Shown one piece after another: positions 36,761-39,983 of a stretch of 39,983 bases of DNA. The DNA comes from an uncultured Lactobacillus sp. (GTDB lineage Bacteria > Bacillota > Bacilli > Lactobacillales > Lactobacillaceae). The notes under the pieces were generated by a model that saw nothing but the letters and a program-made list of their open reading frames with translations, was not told the origin of the DNA and did not search any database. How positions within the stretch are numbered: position 1 is the stretch's first letter; each line of letters opens with the position of its first letter. A program made the position numbers and the translations under genes. The stretch spans positions 9,323-49,305 of the forward strand of contig NZ_CAJURR010000018.1 of assembly GCF_910589175.1 (NCBI RefSeq), read 5' to 3'.

Positions 36761-36972
36761 AAAAAAAGTTTTGTTACTGTCCCCTAGCAGGAGAGAGGGG
36801 AGACAAGCTAATATCGTAGGAAAAAGAGTAAGAGGTAATTATAAATTATGCGAAATTTTAAAAGTTAATTTAAAAGAAAAAATAGATAGATTTAAGTAGA
36901 TTGAAAAATCTTTATTGGATTAAAATTAAGATAACCATAACTGAATCCAATATTTTTTGATAAAATTGAGTC
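36761..36972. other. Intergenic DNA without a recognisable gene
   Basis: AT-rich sequence between the xerS promoter region and two terminators. The only notable element is CCCCT (36782-36786) and AGGGG (36796-36800), which could pair. No reading frame with a ribosome site was found on either strand. Confidence 0.5.
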
Positions 36973-37017
36973 TGCAAAAAGCTGCAAGGCTTTTGTTAAG
37001 TCTTGCAGCTTTTTGCA
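36973..37017. terminator. Strong hairpin terminator, works in both directions
   Basis: A perfect 16-bp stem TGCAAAAAGCTGCAAG (36973-36988) with CTTGCAGCTTTTTGCA (37002-37017), 13-base loop. It could end the abi transcript on the minus strand. Confidence 0.78.
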
Positions 37018-37030
37018 ACCATATTGTTAG

Positions 37031-37072
37031 AACTCTCAAAGTAACTTTGGTCGGTGGCTTTGAGAGTTTTTT
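37031..37072 (+). terminator. Second terminator, plus strand
   Basis: AACTCTCAAAG (37031-37041) pairs with CTTTGAGAGTT (37058-37068), followed by T6. Only the plus strand has a T run, yet no plus-strand gene lies upstream of it. Confidence 0.78.
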
Positions 37073-37119
37073 GTTTACTCAGCTTTTATAGTCGTCATGT
37101 GTTGGATTAATTCAGTGCA

Positions 37120-38100
37120 TTACCTAATAAAGAACTTATCGTTAAGTTCCGCCTGAGTACAAATAAATTCTCTTTCTGCAGGGTTAAGTTCTAGATACTT
37201 TTCAATATAAAACCTACTACTAACACTTAATTCATTGTAGGCAGTTTTATCACGGGAAAACTGTAATGTATTAATCAATGTGCCTAGACGGCTTTGACCT
37301 CTACCATTTCTGTAATCACCCGGAGAAATTTCAAGTATTTTATGGATCAAAGGATTATATGGTAATGCATGTTTCTTTGAAAAGTGATTATATATCCGCC
37401 CACCATGTGCCGCAGTATTTCTATAATCTAAATATAAAGATAAAAGAGAAGAATAGCCTTCTTCGAATTCTTTAACCTCCTCTAAAATAGCTACATCTAA
37501 TCCCGTCATGCGAGAAGTTACAATTCTTTTTTGGGGAGCCTTAAGCAATCTATACCACCAGATAAGATTTCCAAAATTAAGTTTTTTAACAATTATCCAG
37601 GGCGGAATATTATTGTGTTCCTCTCGATAATGTTTGTAAGGCTCAGACTTAGCATAAGTAATGCCTTTTAAAAGGTGTAACAAAGCATCAATAGGATAAA
37701 TCTCTTTATGAAGTGATTTATTGTATTGCTTCTTACCGGTAGCATAGTTTCTTCTATCTAAATATTTTGTTTGTTCTTCAGATATTTGCTCCGCTACTGT
37801 ATAAGCTAATGCCTGTCTTAAATTAGCTTCAAAAGTTTCAAGAGCTGACATAGCTTCGGAACGGATATTTCGATCTAAAGTAAAAAGCTGAAAGATATGT
37901 TCAAAGGTAATTCCGGATTTAAATTTATCTTCTTTATCTAGTGAATTATCTAAAAAGCAATCCTTATACCCATTAATAATTTCATAGTATCCATAACTTA
38001 ATAAATTGCTTTTTGCCACTTCTTTGTCCTGAAACAGAAGGCCACGTTTCTCTAGTAATTCTATTTGTTTATTAATAGTTAAAAAGGGTTTATCATTCAT
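37120..38100 (-). CDS. Abi_2 (AbiD/AbiF) family abortive infection protein
   Basis: A 326-residue Abi_2-family protein, which aborts phage growth at the cost of the cell. The family N terminus KPFLTINKQIELLEKRGL is at 4-21, with SYGYYEIINGY at 35-45. PPWIIVKKLNFGNLIWWY lies at 166-183 and the HEPN ribonuclease signature R-x4-H at Arg227-His232 (RNTAAH). I start at the ATG with GGAG eight bases upstream. A longer in-frame extension to 38172 would translate the structured RNA described next and lacks family similarity. A promoter-driven small RNA immediately upstream suggests an RNA-protein toxin-antitoxin arrangement. Confidence 0.88.
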   Translation of the reverse strand: MNDKPFLTINKQIELLEKRGLLFQDKEVAKSNLLSYGYYEIINGYKDCFLDNSLDKEDKFKSGITFEHIFQLFTLDRNIRSEAMSALETFEANLRQALAYTVAEQISEEQTKYLDRRNYATGKKQYNKSLHKEIYPIDALLHLLKGITYAKSEPYKHYREEHNNIPPWIIVKKLNFGNLIWWYRLLKAPQKRIVTSRMTGLDVAILEEVKEFEEGYSSLLSLYLDYRNTAAHGGRIYNHFSKKHALPYNPLIHKILEISPGDYRNGRGQSRLGTLINTLQFSRDKTAYNELSVSSRFYIEKYLELNPAEREFICTQAELNDKFFIR

Positions 38101-38116
38101 TTTAATTCTCCAACAC

Positions 38117-38183
38117 AAAAAGGACATGTATCGAAACACACATCCTTCTTGGTACGACCGCACAGCGGTCACTTAACTTGATT
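38117..38183 (-). ncRNA. Small structured RNA upstream of abi (AbiF-RNA-like)
   Basis: Read on the minus strand, a strong promoter would start transcription at about 38183. The RNA has a GC-rich hairpin GACCGC-TGT-GCGGTC (38170-38156). A second stem, AAGGATGTGT (38147-38138) with ACATGTCCTT (38129-38120) including two wobble pairs, runs into a U tract ending near 38117, an intrinsic terminator. This makes a self-contained RNA of about 67 bases ending 17 bases before the abi start. Structured RNAs upstream of AbiF genes have been described; equating this one with them is inference. Confidence 0.6.
38120..38147 (-). terminator. Terminator/attenuator hairpin between the small RNA and abi
   Basis: A 10-bp stem with two wobble pairs, an 8-base loop, and U5 overlapping its 3' end. 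Partial read-through would give abi mRNA. Confidence 0.6.
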
Positions 38184-38189
38184 AACTAA

Positions 38190-38219
38190 ATTCTATCAGC
38201 TAAAAGGGAAATATGTCAA
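38190..38219 (-). promoter_or_regulatory. Promoter of the small RNA and abi
   Basis: A perfect TTGACA (38219-38214), 18 bases, then TGATAGAAT with extended -10 (TAGAAT, 38195-38190). One of the strongest promoters in the window. Confidence 0.8.
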
Positions 38220-38262
38220 TAATAAATGTTCAAAATGTAAACATTCATTATAAATCTAATAA

Positions 38263-38640
38263 TTACTTCTTCTTGGCGTCAATCTCTTCTTGCGTAATTG
38301 CTCCTATATCTAATAGTCCTTCATGTCTAATCACTTTAGCTGATGGATTATTATTGGTTGATTTAAATAGTTTTACAAGATCTATAAGTAGTAGAATTGT
38401 AAAACTTATTGTAAAGTTTCTTTTTAGGATGCAGCCATCCCATATCTTTTTGACCATATCCAGGAATTAGAGCCTTTTTAAGTCTACGCTTAGGAGCTCC
38501 AGAAAAGCCCGCTGATCTTGATCACTTTGCCTAAAATGGTTCCAGGATGATCCTTATCTAGAACGATGGCATTAAATAAAGTCCGAATTAGCAGATCTTA
38601 ACTCCACTGTATCTCCAATTTGCAAAATATATTCACAAAA
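38263..38640 (-). pseudogene. Frameshifted remnant of a small SHOCT-domain protein
   Basis: Minus-strand fragments in three frames join into one protein. They are IGDTVELRSANSD (about 38618-38580), LIRTLFNAIVLDKDHPGTIL (about 38599-38530), GFSGAPKRRLKKALIPGYGQ (about 38507-38448) with KDMGWLHPKKKLYNKF, and RHEGLLDIGAITQEEIDAKK to the stop at 38263. The last piece matches the SHOCT motif, a short C-terminal domain often found on phage or surface proteins. At least two frameshifts separate the pieces. The longest surviving frame, 64 residues from 38457, begins out of frame and is not the ancestral start. Confidence 0.6.
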
Positions 38641-38793
38641 AAGAACGTTAAAAAGAGAAGAGAATACGGAAGAATTAAGGTAGAAAACTTTGTCTGCAAC
38701 CCAATTAGAACTCTTAAAGGGGACAAAAACAAGCAATGGCTAAGTGCCAAAATTTTAAAGCTGCGCATTAAAGATGTAAAAGAGGTTAAATAA
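38641..38793 (+). pseudogene. C-terminal remnant of a small phage-type protein
   Basis: An open frame without a start codon, coding ...VENFVCNPIRTLKGDKNKQW and ending in KDVKEVK. Its stop overlaps the next ATG by one base (TAATG), the compact arrangement of phage late genes. It appears truncated on the left where the minus-strand SHOCT remnant begins. I do not recognise the family. Confidence 0.4.
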
Positions 38794-38918
38794 TGAACTT
38801 TCCATATCTCTGAGATTTAGTGCTTGTAGTAACTTCAGGGGTAGCGGTAATTGTTGTTTCTGTCTCTGCTAACCATAAAATTGAAATTGATAAAAAGCGG
38901 TACAAGGCGATTTACTAG
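38793..38918 (+). pseudogene. Small membrane protein with an internal stop codon
   Basis: MNFPYL is followed by TGA at 38811-38813 and then, in the same frame, DLVLVVTSGVAVIVVSVSAN and KIEIDKKRYKAIY to a stop at 38918. A Trp codon (TGG) changed to TGA would explain it. One hydrophobic helix and a basic tail next to a lysin remnant fit a phage lysis-module protein, possibly holin-like; the function is inference. Confidence 0.5.
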
Positions 38919-39016
38919 CTAAGTCAGAACAATTCTTGCGCACTCCATTAGCCCCTCATCTACCACGATGAAAAGAGGGGAGGATAGGGATCTAAAAAAC
39001 TATCGTAGGTTTGTAA

Positions 39017-39229
39017 GGTAGATTCTATCCTAATGGTACAATCAATATTCGCTACGGCGCTAGAACAACTAGTGATATTATTGGAACAGTTACTAAGGGC
39101 CATTGCGTTAAGTATGCCGCTTACAGTCGTCATGGGGATTATGTCCGAATTAGACAACTACACGCAAATGATCAACTTGGATACTTAGTTTGTCGCAAAG
39201 GCAATGACCTTTGTGGCGAATTCAAGTAG
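39017..39229 (+). pseudogene. SH3b cell-wall-binding fragment of a phage endolysin
   Basis: The 70 residues GRFYPNGTINIRYGARTTSD, then IIGTVTKGHCVKYAAYSRHG, VRIRQL and GYLVCRKGND have the pattern of a bacterial SH3 domain at the C terminus of lactobacillus phage lysins. The frame is closed by a TAA directly before it (39014-39016), and no catalytic lysin domain exists upstream in the window, so only the wall-binding end survives. Confidence 0.65.
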
Positions 39230-39249
39230 GAAAGAGAATAATTAAAAAT

Positions 39250-39290
39250 AAGCCACTCTGGAGATTAAAGTTATCTGAAGTAGTTTTTTT
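39250..39290 (+). terminator. Degraded terminator after the lysin fragment
   Basis: AAGCCACT (39250-39257) and AGTAGTTT (39279-39286) were probably complementary (AGTGGCTT); two transitions have weakened the stem. A T7 run follows. Confidence 0.35.
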
Positions 39291-39983
39291 GCATATGACA
39301 TATTAACGATTATTTGTAAAGTTAACAGTCATCGTAGAAGAGAAAGTCGTGGTCACTTTTTGGTCATTTTTTTGACTGGAATTTGAATAAATTTGTAATG
39401 ATTTTGACGAAATTTGCATTTATGAAAGCTTGACGCATCAATGAATTGCGTGTATTTTGCTAGGTTACCTTCGATAGGTATCATTAAAATTATTGTTTTA
39501 ATGAAAGGCAATTTTAATGAAAAATGACGTATTATTGCCCCAGCTACGAGCAAGCTTGGCCTAATTTATTACTCCATAAAAAGCAATTTAAACTTCAATT
39601 ATTTTCAATGCAAAGTCTCAGTATTTTTACAATAGAACACACATCTTATTTAAGCTTTAAGCCTTCTAGCTAAGAACATTTATTACTTGTATAACTAAAC
39701 TGAATCCATAATTTATAAACAATTTTCGCTCATAGTAATCATTCAGCACTAGGTAATTTGAGTCAATTAATCAACAACTATTAACTAATAATTATTTTAA
39801 AAGCCATAGAATGGCCGTCACAGCAGTATAAAAACATAAATAAGAGATAGACACTGGCTATAAAAATTTTTATTTAACTTACAATGAAGGTTCAAAATAA
39901 AAATCCTTAACTTATATTTTTTAGTTAGTAAGAATCTAATTAACTCAGAAAAATTATTTTAGGTGTATTGATAAAGATTTGAC
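39291..39983. other. AT-rich DNA with no recognisable gene
   Basis: No reading frame with a ribosome site and a recognisable protein was found on either strand. The only structure is CATTAAAA (39482-39489) with TTTTAATG (39496-39503). TTTTAATGAAA occurs as a direct repeat at 39496 and 39512. It is probably decayed prophage or island sequence. Confidence 0.5.
39482..39519. repeat. Short inverted and direct repeat
   Basis: CATTAAAA at 39482-39489, its inverse TTTTAATG at 39496-39503, and a second TTTTAATG at 39512-39519, 16 bases apart. Operator-like, or chance in AT-rich DNA. Confidence 0.35.

Noticed and set aside
38101..38172. N-terminal extension of the Abi protein by 24 residues
   Set aside because: It would translate the hairpin RNA, lacks a ribosome site, and the Abi_2 family begins at MNDKPFLTI, which has GGAG in front.
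38213..38470. Plus-strand 85-residue frame
   Set aside because: Opposite the SHOCT remnant, whose motif is recognisable; the plus frame has no ribosome site or similarity and overlaps the abi promoter.
38960..39157. Minus-strand 65-residue frame
   Set aside because: Antisense shadow of the SH3b fragment.
39353..39553. Minus-strand 66-residue frame
   Set aside because: No ribosome site, no recognisable motif, lies in decayed AT-rich DNA. I considered an integrase tail but could not support it.
1..39983. CRISPR array, tRNA genes, insertion sequences
   Set aside because: No regularly spaced repeats, cloverleaf sequences or transposase frames were seen anywhere in the window.

Overview
The window is low-GC Firmicute chromosome and most resembles the Lactobacillus johnsonii/gasseri group. 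The reasons are the RexAB-type helicase-nuclease, an XerS-type recombinase, strong AGGAGG ribosome sites, AT-rich codon use and the Bacillus-like order asnS-dnaD-nth-(pbp1A-recU)-ypsA-gpsB-rnpB-ypsC. The species call is inference; no rRNA is present.

Bases 1-20105 are a conserved core block for DNA repair, cell wall and RNA processing. It runs rexB (cut by the window start), rexA, dinG, a TseB-like protein, asnS, dnaD and nth. A convergent recU-pbp1A pair follows on the minus strand, then ypsA, gpsB, RNase P RNA, a THUMP-type methyltransferase and a metallophosphoesterase. RexB, DinG and endonuclease III all lack the cysteines that hold an iron-sulfur cluster in their better-known relatives.

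Bases 20110-34671 hold a membrane acyltransferase and a DegV protein on the minus strand. Next comes a tightly packed plus-strand operon (22421-30063): small membrane protein, fhs, lspA, rluD, carA, carB. After it lie rqcH (minus), a MarR regulator with a repeated operator-like array, a second DegV protein and an exported Ser/Gln-rich protein. The carAB pair sits where Bacillus carries its pyr operon, between lspA-rluD and rqcH, with the other pyr genes absent. Both genes are full length, but CarA has lost its glutaminase Cys and His, and both ATP-grasp halves of CarB have lost their catalytic residues. The C-terminal allosteric nucleotide pocket looks intact. This catalytically dead but preserved carbamoyl-phosphate synthetase is the most unusual thing in the window.

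Bases 34683-39983 are accessory or decaying. There is a LysR regulator, an XerS-like recombinase with one altered active-site position, two terminators without an obvious gene, and an Abi_2/HEPN abortive-infection gene. The Abi gene is preceded by its own small structured RNA, with a promoter and a terminator. The remainder is a graveyard: a multiply frameshifted SHOCT-domain gene, phage lysis-module remnants (a small membrane protein with an internal stop and an SH3b cell-wall-binding fragment of an endolysin), and about 700 bases with no recognisable gene.
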